Below, piece by piece: positions 25,762 to 33,549 of a stretch of DNA of 45,800 bases (the stretch's first letter is position 1; every line of letters starts with the position of its first letter). Location: NCBI GenBank assembly GCA_016200665.1, contig JACQEG010000111.1, forward strand, positions 1-45,800, in the 5' to 3' direction. The translations under genes and the position numbers were made by a program. A model generated the notes under the pieces. It was given only the letters and a program-made list of their open reading frames with translations. It did not search any database and was not told the DNA's origin. Source of the DNA: Chloroflexota bacterium (GTDB lineage Bacteria; Chloroflexota; Limnocylindria; Limnocylindrales; CSP1-4).

Positions 25762-26201
25762 CCATCCGCGGTCCACGCCCGCAGGCTCGGCGCGTCCGTC
25801 ACGTCGGGCCCCGCCGCGTCGACGTGCGTCGCGTCCAAGGACACGATGAGCTGCAGTGCCGCCGGGTGACGCGCCTCGCGGAGGTCGTTCGCGGATGGGC
25901 GCGCGGGCGAGACGACGTGCGAGTGGACGATCGCCCAGATGACCTCACCGACGTCGTCGATCGCGATGCTGTGTCGCAGCAGGTCGTCAGGGTGGATCTC
26001 GAAGCGATACGGCGACGCGAGCACGTTGCGGGTCGGGATCCAGCGGAGCGGGTGACCGCCCGCCGCGAACGGCGCGTCGCTCGCGATCAGCCCGCAGGCC
26101 TCGTTCGGGAGCTCGGCGCGGGCATGGGCGACGATCTCGTCGGCGATCGCGCGAGGCAGCTCCACGTGCGCGATGGCCGGCGTCTCGGCCACGGGCGTCA
26201 C
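25734..26201 (-). CDS. JAMM/Mov34 metallopeptidase-like protein
   Basis: A 155-residue predicted zinc isopeptidase. It has the full JAMM motif E34 ... H93-x-H95-x7-S103-x2-D106, the residues that bind zinc and water in Mov34/MPN+ proteins. The start GTG at 26201 overlaps the stop of the rhodanese-MoeB gene (GTGA). In actinobacteria (Mec+ next to CysO/CysM) such proteins cut a C-terminal amino acid from a sulfur-carrier protein after sulfur transfer. Here the partner E1 is adjacent, but no ubiquitin-like carrier gene is seen. The role in cysteine or thiocarboxylate chemistry is inferred from the family and neighbours. Confidence 0.85.
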   Translation of the reverse strand: MTPVAETPAIAHVELPRAIADEIVAHARAELPNEACGLIASDAPFAAGGHPLRWIPTRNVLASPYRFEIHPDDLLRHSIAIDDVGEVIWAIVHSHVVSPARPSANDLREARHPAALQLIVSLDATHVDAAGPDVTDAPSLRAWTADGQEIELTSS

Positions 26202-27343
26202 GAGGCCGCGATGGGCGCCGATCGAGGCTCGGAGCAGGCCGGGCAGGCCGGATCGCGCTCGAGCCGGATCTCGCTGAACGTCGAGTCGAGGGCATCGAAC
26301 ACGAGCAGCCGCCCCGCGAGCGTCTCGCCGATCCCGAGCAGGAGCTTGAGGACCTCGTTCGCCTGGAGCATGCCCATGATCCCGGGCACCACCCCGAGGA
26401 CCCCGACGACGGAGCACGAGGGGGCGAGCTCCGGTGGCGGCGGCGTGGGGTACAGGCAGCGGTAGCAGGGACCCTCGAACGGCACGAACGTCGTGACCTG
26501 GCCCTCGAACCGGAAGACCGAGGCGTGGACGACCGGGATTCGGGCCTCGACCGCCGCGTCGTTCAGCAGGTAGCGCGTCTCGAAGCTGTCGGTGCCGTCG
26601 AGGATGACGTCGTACCCGGCGATCAGCTGCGCGACATTCGAGTCGTCCAGGCGCGCCCGCTGGGCGACGACCCGGACATCGGGGTTGAGGCCCGCGAGCG
26701 TGCGTCGGGCGCTCGCGACCTTCGGTGCGCCGACCGCGTCGGTGGCGTGGAGCACCTGGCGCTGCAGGTTGCTGGCATCGACGACGTCGTCGTCGACGAG
26801 CCCGAGCGTCCCGACGCCCGCCGCCGCGAGGTACAGCGCCGCCGGGCTGCCGAGGCCACCCGCGCCGACGATGAGGACCTTCGAGGCGAGGAGCCGCGCC
26901 TGCCCCTCCGGCCCGACCTCCGGCATGAGGAGCTGGCGGCTGTAGCGCTCGCGCTGGCTGGTCGTCAGGCCGCCGGGCCCGAGCGGCTCCGCGGGCGGGA
27001 CGACGACGGGCAGGCCGGCGCGCTGCCAGGCGATGATCCCGCCGGCGAGATTCACCACGTGGCGGTAGCCGAGCTGGCCGAGCGCGGCAGTCGCGTAGTG
27101 GGAGCGGTTGCCGCTCCGGCAGTAGACGACGATCGAAGCATCCCTGTCCGGGACCGCGGCGGCGACGCCCGCATGGAGGCGGCCCTGGGGCAGGTGGATG
27201 GCGCCCTCGAGATGCCCTTCCTGCCACTCGGAGGGCTCGCGGACGTCCAGCAGGATCGCGCCCTCGTCGCGGAGGCTCGCGGCCTCGGCGGGCCCGACCT
27301 CGGCGACCGGGCCAGGGCCGTGCCGGTCCGGCGTGGGCGTCAC
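26198..27343 (-). CDS. moeB: rhodanese-MoeB (ThiF/E1-like) fusion
   Basis: A 381-residue sulfur-transfer/adenylation protein. The rhodanese domain (about 12-115) has active-site C75 in YCRSGNRS. The MoeB/ThiF E1-like domain (about 127-381) has the ATP loop GAGGLGSPAA (160-169), DDDVVDASNLQRQ, CYRC (C293, C296) and CPAC (C367, C370) zinc ligands, and GTDSFETRYLLN. MoeB-rhodanese fusions usually have the rhodanese at the C-terminus; here it is at the N-terminus. The GTG 27343 overlaps the sufU stop (GTGA), giving tight coupling with sulfur delivery by SufS-SufU. It probably activates a ubiquitin-like sulfur carrier. Confidence 0.9.
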   Translation of the reverse strand: MTPTPDRHGPGPVAEVGPAEAASLRDEGAILLDVREPSEWQEGHLEGAIHLPQGRLHAGVAAAVPDRDASIVVYCRSGNRSHYATAALGQLGYRHVVNLAGGIIAWQRAGLPVVVPPAEPLGPGGLTTSQRERYSRQLLMPEVGPEGQARLLASKVLIVGAGGLGSPAALYLAAAGVGTLGLVDDDVVDASNLQRQVLHATDAVGAPKVASARRTLAGLNPDVRVVAQRARLDDSNVAQLIAGYDVILDGTDSFETRYLLNDAAVEARIPVVHASVFRFEGQVTTFVPFEGPCYRCLYPTPPPPELAPSCSVVGVLGVVPGIMGMLQANEVLKLLLGIGETLAGRLLVFDALDSTFSEIRLERDPACPACSEPRSAPIAAS

Positions 27344-27744
27344 TCGCCGCCGGTGGCGGCGTGGGCGGTGGCTCCCTCGGAGCCTTCGCCGAGCGCGTGC
27401 TGGAGCGTGTCGAGCGAGAGGAGCGCGCACTTGAGCCGGGCCGGGCTGATCTCGATGCCGAGCAGGTCAAGGACGTCGCTGGAGGACAGCTTCGCGGCCT
27501 CATCGACCGGCTTGCCCTTGACCTCGTCGGTCAGGAGCGACGCCGAGGCCTGGCTGATCGCGCAGCCGCGACCGGTGAACGACACGCCGTCGAGGACGCC
27601 GGCGCGAACCCGCAGCTGGAGCGTGATCCGGTCGCCGCACAGCGGGTTCGCGCCCTCGTAGGACGCCGTCGCGTCCTCCATCGTCCCGAAGTTGTGGGGG
27701 TGGCGGTAGTGCTCGAGGATGTAGTCGCGATACAGGTCGTCCAT
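27340..27744 (-). CDS. sufU: SufU-type sulfur acceptor / scaffold
   Basis: Takes sulfur from the SufS persulfide in iron-sulfur cluster assembly. The 134-residue protein has the SufU zinc-site residues C36, D38 (NPLCGD), C61 (GRGCAISQAS) and C106 (LKCALL), and the DYILEHYRHPHNFG N-terminus typical of SufU/NifU-N. A SufU-type insertion is present before the last Cys (VKGKPVDEAAKLSSSDVL). A TAGAAT box lies nine bases before ATG 27744, so it may also have its own promoter in the 41-bp gap after sufS. Confidence 0.95.
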   Translation of the reverse strand: MDDLYRDYILEHYRHPHNFGTMEDATASYEGANPLCGDRITLQLRVRAGVLDGVSFTGRGCAISQASASLLTDEVKGKPVDEAAKLSSSDVLDLLGIEISPARLKCALLSLDTLQHALGEGSEGATAHAATGGE

Positions 27745-27785
27745 GCGCCGTCGATTCTAGCGGTGGCTGTCGGGGCTTCCGGCCG

Positions 27786-29060
27786 TCAGGCCTGGATCCC
27801 GAAGACCCGCTTGACCTCCGTGATGCCGTCGACGAGCGCATCGACGTCGGATCTGGTCGAGTAGACGTTGAAGCTCGCCCGGGCGGTGGCCGGCAGGTCG
27901 AGCCGCTCGTGGAGCGGCATCGTGCAGTGGTGGCCGGCGCGAACCGCCACGCCGACCCGGTCCAGGACCTGGGCGACGTCGTGGGGGTGGACGCCCGGGA
28001 TGTTGAACGGGATGACCCCGCCCCGGATCGAGGTGTCCATGGGGCCGTAGAGGGCCACGTCCGGGTGGGCCGCCTGGAGCCGCGGCAGGGCGTAGTCCAG
28101 CAGCGCCCGCTCGTGGGCCTGGACGCGATCCATCCCGAGCGCCATGAGGTACTCGGCCGCGACGCCCATGCCGATCTCCTCGGCGATGGCCGGGGTCCCC
28201 GCCTCGAACTTCCACGGGATCGAGTTCCACTCGGAGCGGCGCAGGTGGACCTCGCGGATCATCTCGCCGCCGGCGAGGAACGGCGGCATCGCCTCGAGCA
28301 GCTCGCGCCGGGCCCACAGGGCGCCGGAGCCGGTCGGGGCCAGCATCTTGTGGCCGCTGAAGGCGTAGAAGTCGCAGCCGATCGCCTGGACGTCGACCGG
28401 CACGTGGGGCACCGCCTGGGCGCCGTCGACGAGGACGAGCGCGCCGGCCTCGTGGGCCATCCGGGTCATCTCGACGACCGGGTTGATCGTCCCGAGGGTG
28501 TTGCTGACGTGGGTGAACGCCACGAGCTTCGGTCGGAGCTTGAGCAGGACCTCGAAGACCTCGAGGCGGAGGACGCCGTCGTCCGTGATCGGGATGAACT
28601 CGAGGTCGCCGTCCTGCTCCTGGACGAGGAGCTGCCACGGCACGAGGTTGGCGTGGTGCTCCATCTCGGTCAGGACGATCGCGTCGCCCCGCCGGATGTT
28701 CCTGCGGCCCCACGAGTAGGCGACGAGGTTGATCGCCTCGGTCGCGTTGCGGGTGAAGATGACCTCGTGGTGGTCGGGGGCATTGATGAACCGGGCCACC
28801 GACTTGCGGGCTGCTTCGTACGCCGCCGTCGAGCGCTCGCCGATCTCGTAGATCCCGCGGTGGACGTTGGCGTTGTAGGTCGTGTTGAACTCGGTGACCG
28901 CATCGATGACGGCCTGCGGCTTCTGGCTCGACGAGGCCGAGTCGAGGTAGACGAGCGGCCTGCCGCGCGAGGTCAGGGTCGAAAGGATGGGGAAGTCCTT
29001 CCGGATCTCCTCGGGGTCGAGCGGGCCGGCAGCCGGCGTCACGAGCGCTTCGACAGCCAT
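27786..29060 (-). CDS. sufS: cysteine desulfurase SufS
   Basis: PLP-dependent group II desulfurase releasing sulfur from cysteine for clusters, 424 residues. Markers: EMEHHANLVPW (cofactor histidine), the PLP lysine K238 in SGHKMLAPTGSG, the RRSEWNSIPWKFEAGTP substrate loop, and the catalytic cysteine C379 in RAGHHCTMPLHE. The short active loop is of the SufS type. ATG 29060 is one base after the sufC stop. The first 20 residues are a small extension. Sulfur passes to SufU, encoded next. Confidence 0.96.
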   Translation of the reverse strand: MAVEALVTPAAGPLDPEEIRKDFPILSTLTSRGRPLVYLDSASSSQKPQAVIDAVTEFNTTYNANVHRGIYEIGERSTAAYEAARKSVARFINAPDHHEVIFTRNATEAINLVAYSWGRRNIRRGDAIVLTEMEHHANLVPWQLLVQEQDGDLEFIPITDDGVLRLEVFEVLLKLRPKLVAFTHVSNTLGTINPVVEMTRMAHEAGALVLVDGAQAVPHVPVDVQAIGCDFYAFSGHKMLAPTGSGALWARRELLEAMPPFLAGGEMIREVHLRRSEWNSIPWKFEAGTPAIAEEIGMGVAAEYLMALGMDRVQAHERALLDYALPRLQAAHPDVALYGPMDTSIRGGVIPFNIPGVHPHDVAQVLDRVGVAVRAGHHCTMPLHERLDLPATARASFNVYSTRSDVDALVDGITEVKRVFGIQA

Positions 29061-29061
29061 G

Positions 29062-29940
29062 TCAGTGCACCTCGGCCGGCTCGAGCTCCGGGCCCAGCGG
29101 CACGGCGAGCGCCTCGTCGGAGACGTTGGTCTCGAGGCCGGCCTCGCGGAGGATCGGGCCGTAGCCCTCCTCCTCGAGCCGCAGCGCGAGGTCGCGCCCG
29201 CCGGTCTTCACGATCCGGCCCTGGGCCAGGACGTGGACGACGTCTGGCTTGATGTAGTTCAAGAGGCGCTGGTAGTGGGTGATCAGGAGCACGCCGAGGG
29301 TCGGGTTGAGCATCGCGTTGACGCCCTCCGCGACGATCCGCAGGGCATCGATGTCGAGGCCCGAATCGGTCTCGTCGAGGATCGCCATCTCCGGCTCGAG
29401 CATCGCCATCTGGAGCATCTCCAGGCGCTTCTTCTCGCCCCCGGAGAAGCCCTCGTTGACGTAGCGCGTGACGAACGTCTCGTCCATCCGGAGGAGGGCG
29501 AGCTTCTCGCGCATGCGCTTGCGGAAGTCGCCCATCGAGACGCCGCCCCGCATCGAATCGGTGGGATCGACGTCGGTCGTCTTGTCGACCCCCTGGAGCT
29601 TGGCGTTGAGCGCGCTCCGGATGAAGCTCGCGACGCTGAGCCCGGGGATCGCGGTCGGGTACTGGAACGCCAGGAACATCCCGAGCCGGGAGCGCTTGTC
29701 CGGCGACAGCTTCAGGACGTCGCGGCCCTTCCAGGTGATCTTGCCGCCAGTGACGACGTAGCCGGGGTGGCCCATCAGCGCGTAGGCGAGGGTCGTCTTG
29801 CCGGATCCGTTCGGACCCATGATCGCGTGGACCTCGCCCGGCCCGACCTCGAGGTCGATGCCCTGGAGGATCTCGTGCTCGGGCGCGGTGACGGGGGCCA
29901 CCCGCAGGCCGCGGATGACCAGCTGATCGGTGTCGGTCAC
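29062..29940 (-). CDS. sufC: Fe-S assembly ATPase SufC
   Basis: Cytoplasmic ATPase of the SUF scaffold complex, 292 residues, slightly longer than the usual 245-260 because of a C-terminal extension of about 40 residues. Motifs: Walker A GPNGSGKTT, Q-loop FLAFQYPTAIPG, signature FSGGEKKR, Walker B AILDETDSGLD and switch THYQRLL; SGGEKKRxE and DETDSGLD are diagnostic of SufC. It would normally act with SufB and SufD, but neither gene is in the operon. The GTG 29940 overlaps the Rrf2 stop by four bases. Confidence 0.95.
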   Translation of the reverse strand: MTDTDQLVIRGLRVAPVTAPEHEILQGIDLEVGPGEVHAIMGPNGSGKTTLAYALMGHPGYVVTGGKITWKGRDVLKLSPDKRSRLGMFLAFQYPTAIPGLSVASFIRSALNAKLQGVDKTTDVDPTDSMRGGVSMGDFRKRMREKLALLRMDETFVTRYVNEGFSGGEKKRLEMLQMAMLEPEMAILDETDSGLDIDALRIVAEGVNAMLNPTLGVLLITHYQRLLNYIKPDVVHVLAQGRIVKTGGRDLALRLEEEGYGPILREAGLETNVSDEALAVPLGPELEPAEVH

Positions 29941-30530
29941 GGGTGGGTCAGGACTCCTTCGGGACGGCTGTCGAGGAGGGTCTCGGGCCGGCGCTGCGGC
30001 ACGAGGTCGGCCAGGGTCATGGTCTCGAGCGCGCCCGCGATCGCGTCGCGCACGCGGATCCAGAGGAAGTTCACGGTGCAGGTCGATGTCCGATCGCAGT
30101 TGCTGGCGTGATCCGGATCGTCCGTCGCGCAGATCATCGGCGCGAGTGGCCCCTCCAGGGCCCGCAGGATCTCGCTCATCGGGATCTCGCTCGGCGGCCG
30201 GGTCAGGGCGTAGCCACCGCGGGCGCCGCGGGTCGAGGTCACGAGGCCGGCGTCGCGAAGGACGAATGCGAGCTGCTCGAGGTAGGCCTTGGGGAGATCC
30301 TCCGCCGCCGCGATCTCGGTCAGCGACGACGGACCGGCACCGAAGCGCCGGCCGAGCTGGACCATGAGCCGCACGCCGTATTCGCCCTTCGTGGAGAACG
30401 CGACCGCACCGGTCCCGTGGAACGCCGGGCGGACCGTGTGGATGGGCGGGCTCAGGGTGCGTACAGACGCGGGCAGCGGACGATCCTCAATCCCTAGTGA
30501 TTTCGTCGGGATTGAGTCTACGGCCACCAT
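29937..30530 (-). CDS. Rrf2-family transcription regulator of the suf operon
   Basis: First gene of the suf operon, a winged-helix regulator of the IscR/SufR/RsrR type that senses Fe-S status. Relative to the ATG at 30530 (197 residues), the Rrf2 domain begins at about residue 44 (AFSTKGEYGVRLMVQL), with the wing at RGARGGYAL (101-109). Cysteines C134, C145 and C151 can ligate a cluster as in IscR. The start is uncertain: a promoter and operator lie across codons 1-15, so the ATG would fall between -35 and -10 of that promoter. No ATG, GTG or TTG then occurs in frame until codon 53; CTG at 30476 after GAGG is a candidate. The coordinates given are the outer open limits. Confidence 0.85.
   Translation of the reverse strand: MVAVDSIPTKSLGIEDRPLPASVRTLSPPIHTVRPAFHGTGAVAFSTKGEYGVRLMVQLGRRFGAGPSSLTEIAAAEDLPKAYLEQLAFVLRDAGLVTSTRGARGGYALTRPPSEIPMSEILRALEGPLAPMICATDDPDHASNCDRTSTCTVNFLWIRVRDAIAGALETMTLADLVPQRRPETLLDSRPEGVLTHP
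30486..30516. promoter_or_regulatory. probable Rrf2 operator, 9-bp perfect inverted repeat
   Basis: CTCAATCCC at 30486-30494 and GGGATTGAG at 30508-30516 are perfect complements with a 13-bp spacer. The repeat overlaps the -10 by two bases and the predicted transcription start, the expected place for an autorepressor site. The regulator is encoded immediately downstream. Arm length and total span are compatible with Rrf2 dimers, but no consensus was checked. Confidence 0.6.
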
Positions 30531-30543
30531 CGTGGAGCGTCAA
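30515..30543 (-). promoter_or_regulatory. suf operon promoter (TTGACG, 17 bp, TAGACT)
   Basis: On the minus strand, TTGACG (30543-30538) and TAGACT (30520-30515) are separated by exactly 17 bp, a textbook sigma-70 spacing. The predicted transcription start is about 30508, inside the adjacent palindrome. It reads into rrf2-sufC-sufS. The -35 is 10 bp from the left inverted repeat of the inserted element. Confidence 0.65.
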
Positions 30544-30552
30544 CGACCGGGA

Positions 30553-30584
30553 GGGGTAGTAGGTAGGGCGGTCGGAAGTTGCCG
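30553..30584 (+). repeat. left terminal inverted repeat of the 3.94-kb element
   Basis: 32 bp beginning GGGGTAGTAGG and ending GAAGTTGCCG. The complement of 34461-34492 matches at all positions but 11, 19, 20 and 22. It lies 10 bp from the suf promoter -35. Confidence 0.8.
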
Positions 30585-30699
30585 ACATCGGCGGCCGCCC
30601 AGCACTGGCGCGAGCCCATTCGTCAGCGCATCCGCTCGGGACGCATAAGCGGACGCGGCGGCGGCGCCCACCCAAGGGTGCGGCCGTCACAGTCACGTC

Positions 30700-31566
30700 C
30701 TACACGGTGATATCCCGGCGACCGAAGACGATGGCGGTCGCCGCAAATTCGGCTGCGATGACCAGGGCGAGCGTGGCGAGAGCCACGGGCACGGGAACCG
30801 GGGCGAAGAACGCTGCCCCACTCATTGACGCGTGATTGCTCCCGGCGGGCGCCCCTGCCGCGAGGAGGGCATTGATGAGCTCTGTCGGCATCCAGCGAGT
30901 GACTTCGGGCGGCAGGCCAACGCTTGGCAGGGTGGCGACGACTGCCCAGGCGCCAACGAAGGAGGCAGCGCTCAGGATCACGGAGCGAACGAGGACGGCG
31001 AAGAGCAGGCCCGTTGCCGCTGCCCACACGTTGACGGCGACCAATGCAGCCAGAGTCCCGATAACGCCGAGATCGAAAGCCTCAGCATCAACATATGGCA
31101 AGAGGCCAAGACCGTGGGCTGCGGGCGGGACGGCAACCCCGACCAGTACGGTGCTCGCGGCCACAAGTCCACTTAGGGCGAGGCCCAGAGCCGCCTTGCC
31201 CACAAGGAGCCGAGGGCGGCTACTGTCCCTCACGAGTCGCGTACGAATCGTTCCCGTGTCGAACTCAGAGGCAACCAGCCAGCAGCTCAGCAGTCCGGTG
31301 CAAACGGCGCCGATAGGAAAGGCGTCCAGAGAAACGCTCCCAACACTTGCCCAAAGCTGATACCCACGCTGCAGGAGGACGACCGGGTCGACGCCCCCCG
31401 CAGGGAGCTCGGGGCCGACTCCCGGCGGCGTCGGGGCTGGGAGTAAGAGGAGCTCACGAGCGAGCAGGATCGGAGTGAGGGCGAGAAGCAGGACAGCAAC
31501 GTCTCGTCGCCTGCGTCCCACACGCCACTCAAAGGCGATCGCCTGCATTGTCCGGGAACGCTTCAT
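30700..31566 (-). CDS. ABC-2 type permease (element cargo)
   Basis: Membrane subunit of an exporter, 288 residues. TM helices are at about 24-44, 77-97 (with the preceding loop VDPVVLLQRGYQLWASVGS), 125-147, 168-192, 194-215 and 255-282. The SEFDTGTIRTRLVRDSSRPRLLVGK loop between helices 2 and 3 is the coupling element of ABC-2 permeases. The ATG at 31566 overlaps the ATPase stop (ATGA). With the ATPase it forms the downstream part of a three-gene operon headed by a secreted protein. A 5-bp hairpin (CACCC/GGGTG, 30669-30680) downstream is a weak terminator candidate. Confidence 0.82.
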   Translation of the reverse strand: MKRSRTMQAIAFEWRVGRRRRDVAVLLLALTPILLARELLLLPAPTPPGVGPELPAGGVDPVVLLQRGYQLWASVGSVSLDAFPIGAVCTGLLSCWLVASEFDTGTIRTRLVRDSSRPRLLVGKAALGLALSGLVAASTVLVGVAVPPAAHGLGLLPYVDAEAFDLGVIGTLAALVAVNVWAAATGLLFAVLVRSVILSAASFVGAWAVVATLPSVGLPPEVTRWMPTELINALLAAGAPAGSNHASMSGAAFFAPVPVPVALATLALVIAAEFAATAIVFGRRDITV

Positions 31567-32468
31567 CGATGACCCCGAGCAGCTCTGAGGAATACCTGTT
31601 CAAGGGACTGGCGCACATGGCGCACCTCAGAGGGATAAAGCCCGGCGGTCGCCAGGAGCCCGACTACTGCTGCTCCATCCTCGGAATGCACCCGAAGCAG
31701 GCGCTGATCTGAGTCGTCGCTCTCCGCCCCGATCATCTGGCCGTTTAGGGCCTCCTTGGCCCTTCTTGCAGCCTCCGGGGAATCGAAGCCAACCTGGAGG
31801 TGTGGACGCTGACGCAGCTGATCCTGCGTGCCCTCCGCGACGACCTTGCCTTCGTGGATGATTACCACGGCATCGGCCAGGGCTTCGATCTCCGGGAGAA
31901 GGTGAGACGACAGGAGGATGGCGACCCCCTCGGCCTTGCGTCTGAGAATGGCCTCACGCACCATGGCAACACCTTCCGGGTCGAGGCTTTCCGTTGGCTC
32001 ATCGAGAACCAGGACGCTGGGCCGCCCGCAAAAGGCGACCGCGACTCCAACCCGCTGGCGCATTCCGGATGACAGCGCTCCCACACGCCTGCGGGCGACG
32101 CCCTCCACCCCGAACTCCTTGAGCAGGCGGTCGGACATGCGCGTGATCGAATCTCCACGTGCTGAAAGTGCGCCGTAGATCGCCACCGTCTCGAGGACCG
32201 TGAGATGCGGGTGCAGCGCGGGGCGGGAAACGAGACCTCCCAGCACACCCGGTTCTGGACGGGAGTTTGCCGCTCCATCGAGGACCCGGACCGATCCGCT
32301 CGTGGGATTGAGCAGGCCAAAGCAGACCCGAATGGCAGTCGTCTTGCCGGCGCCGTTGAGCCCGAGGAGGCCCGTCACGGATCCGGCCTGGACAGCGAAC
32401 GACACCTCGGTGAGGGCGTCGATCATACCGAAGCGCTTCGAGATCCGGTCGAACGCAAGCGCGGTCAT
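31563..32468 (-). CDS. ABC exporter ATPase (element cargo)
   Basis: Cytoplasmic ATPase, 301 residues, of the drug/bacteriocin-immunity exporter type. Walker A GLNGAGKTT (about 36-44), signature ALSSGMRQR (a Ser in place of the first Gly, as in several bacteriocin/antibiotic exporters), Walker B VLVLDEPTESLDPEG and the switch SSHLLPEIE. The C-terminal 75 residues form the dimerisation/permease-binding tail common to exporters with ABC-2 partners. ATG 32468; the 61 bp before it separates it from the secreted-protein gene. The pairing with a secreted, disulfide-rich product resembles producer/immunity arrangements, but this is inferred. Confidence 0.88.
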   Translation of the reverse strand: MTALAFDRISKRFGMIDALTEVSFAVQAGSVTGLLGLNGAGKTTAIRVCFGLLNPTSGSVRVLDGAANSRPEPGVLGGLVSRPALHPHLTVLETVAIYGALSARGDSITRMSDRLLKEFGVEGVARRRVGALSSGMRQRVGVAVAFCGRPSVLVLDEPTESLDPEGVAMVREAILRRKAEGVAILLSSHLLPEIEALADAVVIIHEGKVVAEGTQDQLRQRPHLQVGFDSPEAARRAKEALNGQMIGAESDDSDQRLLRVHSEDGAAVVGLLATAGLYPSEVRHVRQSLEQVFLRAARGHR

Positions 32469-32529
32469 GGGTCGGCAGAGGGCGGACGGGGTTGGAAGGT
32501 ACGCCCGTCCGCCCGTGGGCCTTTGCTTC

Positions 32530-33018
32530 CTAGACCCGGAACTCTTGGGTGAATAGGTCGCGGACCTGTAGGCCGCAACACACGGTTGTCAGCACCGTGT
32601 GGTTCTGAACGTGATAGAGCCCTCCAGCGATCAGGCCGTATTGCTTGCAGCTACCCGATGTGGGCACCCACATTGCCCACGGACTTGAGTACTTGTCCTT
32701 CGTGCAGCCCGCGATCGGGCCGAGAAAGTCGCTCCAGTGGAAGCAGACGCCACCAACGTCGTAGTCGCAGTGCCCGTAGAACACGGCGATGTAGAGATGA
32801 GTTATGTCTCCAGTGCAGCTGTCGTATGCCTGCGCCCACAGAGCGCCCGAGCCGTACTTCCCCCCAAATTCTGTCTGGTAGCACCCCCCATCAGCGCTGA
32901 CGTTCGCGACCAATGGAGTACCCGGAGCCGCGAAGACGAGAAATGCCGGCAGGCAGAGGACAATGGCCCTCAGCCGTCGCAGGAATCTGCTGTTCCGCAC
33001 CACTTCTCCAATCCTCAA
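32530..33018 (-). CDS. secreted eight-cysteine protein of unknown family
   Basis: A 162-residue protein I do not recognise. The N-terminus is basic (RNSRFLRRLRA), then a hydrophobic signal segment (about 18-32) and a probable cleavage after ANVSA (about 42). The mature part, about 120 residues, has eight Cys (46, 68, 84, 92, 105, 124, 147, 148) able to form four disulfides, with many Gly, Tyr and Trp. Start: TTG 33018 with GGAG eight bases upstream; GTG 33003 or 33000 are alternatives. It heads an operon with an ABC ATPase and permease. Candidate secreted effector or bacteriocin-like protein with export/immunity transporter; no family supports it. Base composition is lower in GC than the host genes. 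Confidence 0.6.
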   Translation of the reverse strand: MRIGEVVRNSRFLRRLRAIVLCLPAFLVFAAPGTPLVANVSADGGCYQTEFGGKYGSGALWAQAYDSCTGDITHLYIAVFYGHCDYDVGGVCFHWSDFLGPIAGCTKDKYSSPWAMWVPTSGSCKQYGLIAGGLYHVQNHTVLTTVCCGLQVRDLFTQEFRV

Positions 33019-33117
33019 TGCTGAGTCTCCGCTGAGTCAGAATGTTGCCTCGGCCCTCCTTCCGTCGCGCGACTGCCCGGTGAGAGGCGCCCACCGACCG
33101 CGCGTTCGACCTCGGTA

Positions 33118-33549
33118 CTACCGGGCCTCCTCGAAAAGGTCCCGGATGCGCGTCTCGAATAGGCCCGCTTTGCGGAGCACCTCGCCTGCGGCGCCCGCGC
33201 TGACACTTAGGGCGACCAACAGGTCGACGGCGCGAGCGGGCCTCTGCTCGGACAAGGCCGCCTCGCCCATCGCTTCGATCAAGGCCTTTGCCTCGGGCCC
33301 GAGCCCAAAGCCGACTGGCCGCGCTCCTTGTCGGGCGAGCGCTGCTTCGACAAGCAGGTCCGGTGCGATTCCAGCCTGAGCTAGCCGCTCCGCGATCGGC
33401 TTGGTCTGGAGCGCGGCGATAAGGAAGTCGGTTGCCTCCACTTGACGTTCGGCCGCGAGCTGGATCGCGACGGCCTCGATCTCGGCAACGCGCGGGTCGT
33501 TGCCGATGAACCGCGTGTGGTCCGTTTCGAGCCTCCTTCCTACAATCAA
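33118..33549 (-). CDS. stand-alone Clp N-terminal-domain-like protein
   Basis: Contains two repeats of the Clp_N type: RVAEIEAVAIQLAAERQVEATDFLIAALQ followed by a helix pair, and GLGPEAKALIEAMGEAALSEQ followed by AVDLLVALSVSAGAAGEVLRKAGL. No ATPase domain follows, so it is not a full Clp chaperone; similar free Clp_N proteins exist and may bind substrates or Clp partners. The start is unsure. The TTG at 33549 gives 143 residues, and the AGGAAGGAGG at 33542-33533 has no regular start codon at the right distance. The 5' end overlaps the opposing protease fragment, so the gene may have lost its true start in the rearrangement. Confidence 0.5.
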   Translation of the reverse strand: MIVGRRLETDHTRFIGNDPRVAEIEAVAIQLAAERQVEATDFLIAALQTKPIAERLAQAGIAPDLLVEAALARQGARPVGFGLGPEAKALIEAMGEAALSEQRPARAVDLLVALSVSAGAAGEVLRKAGLFETRIRDLFEEAR

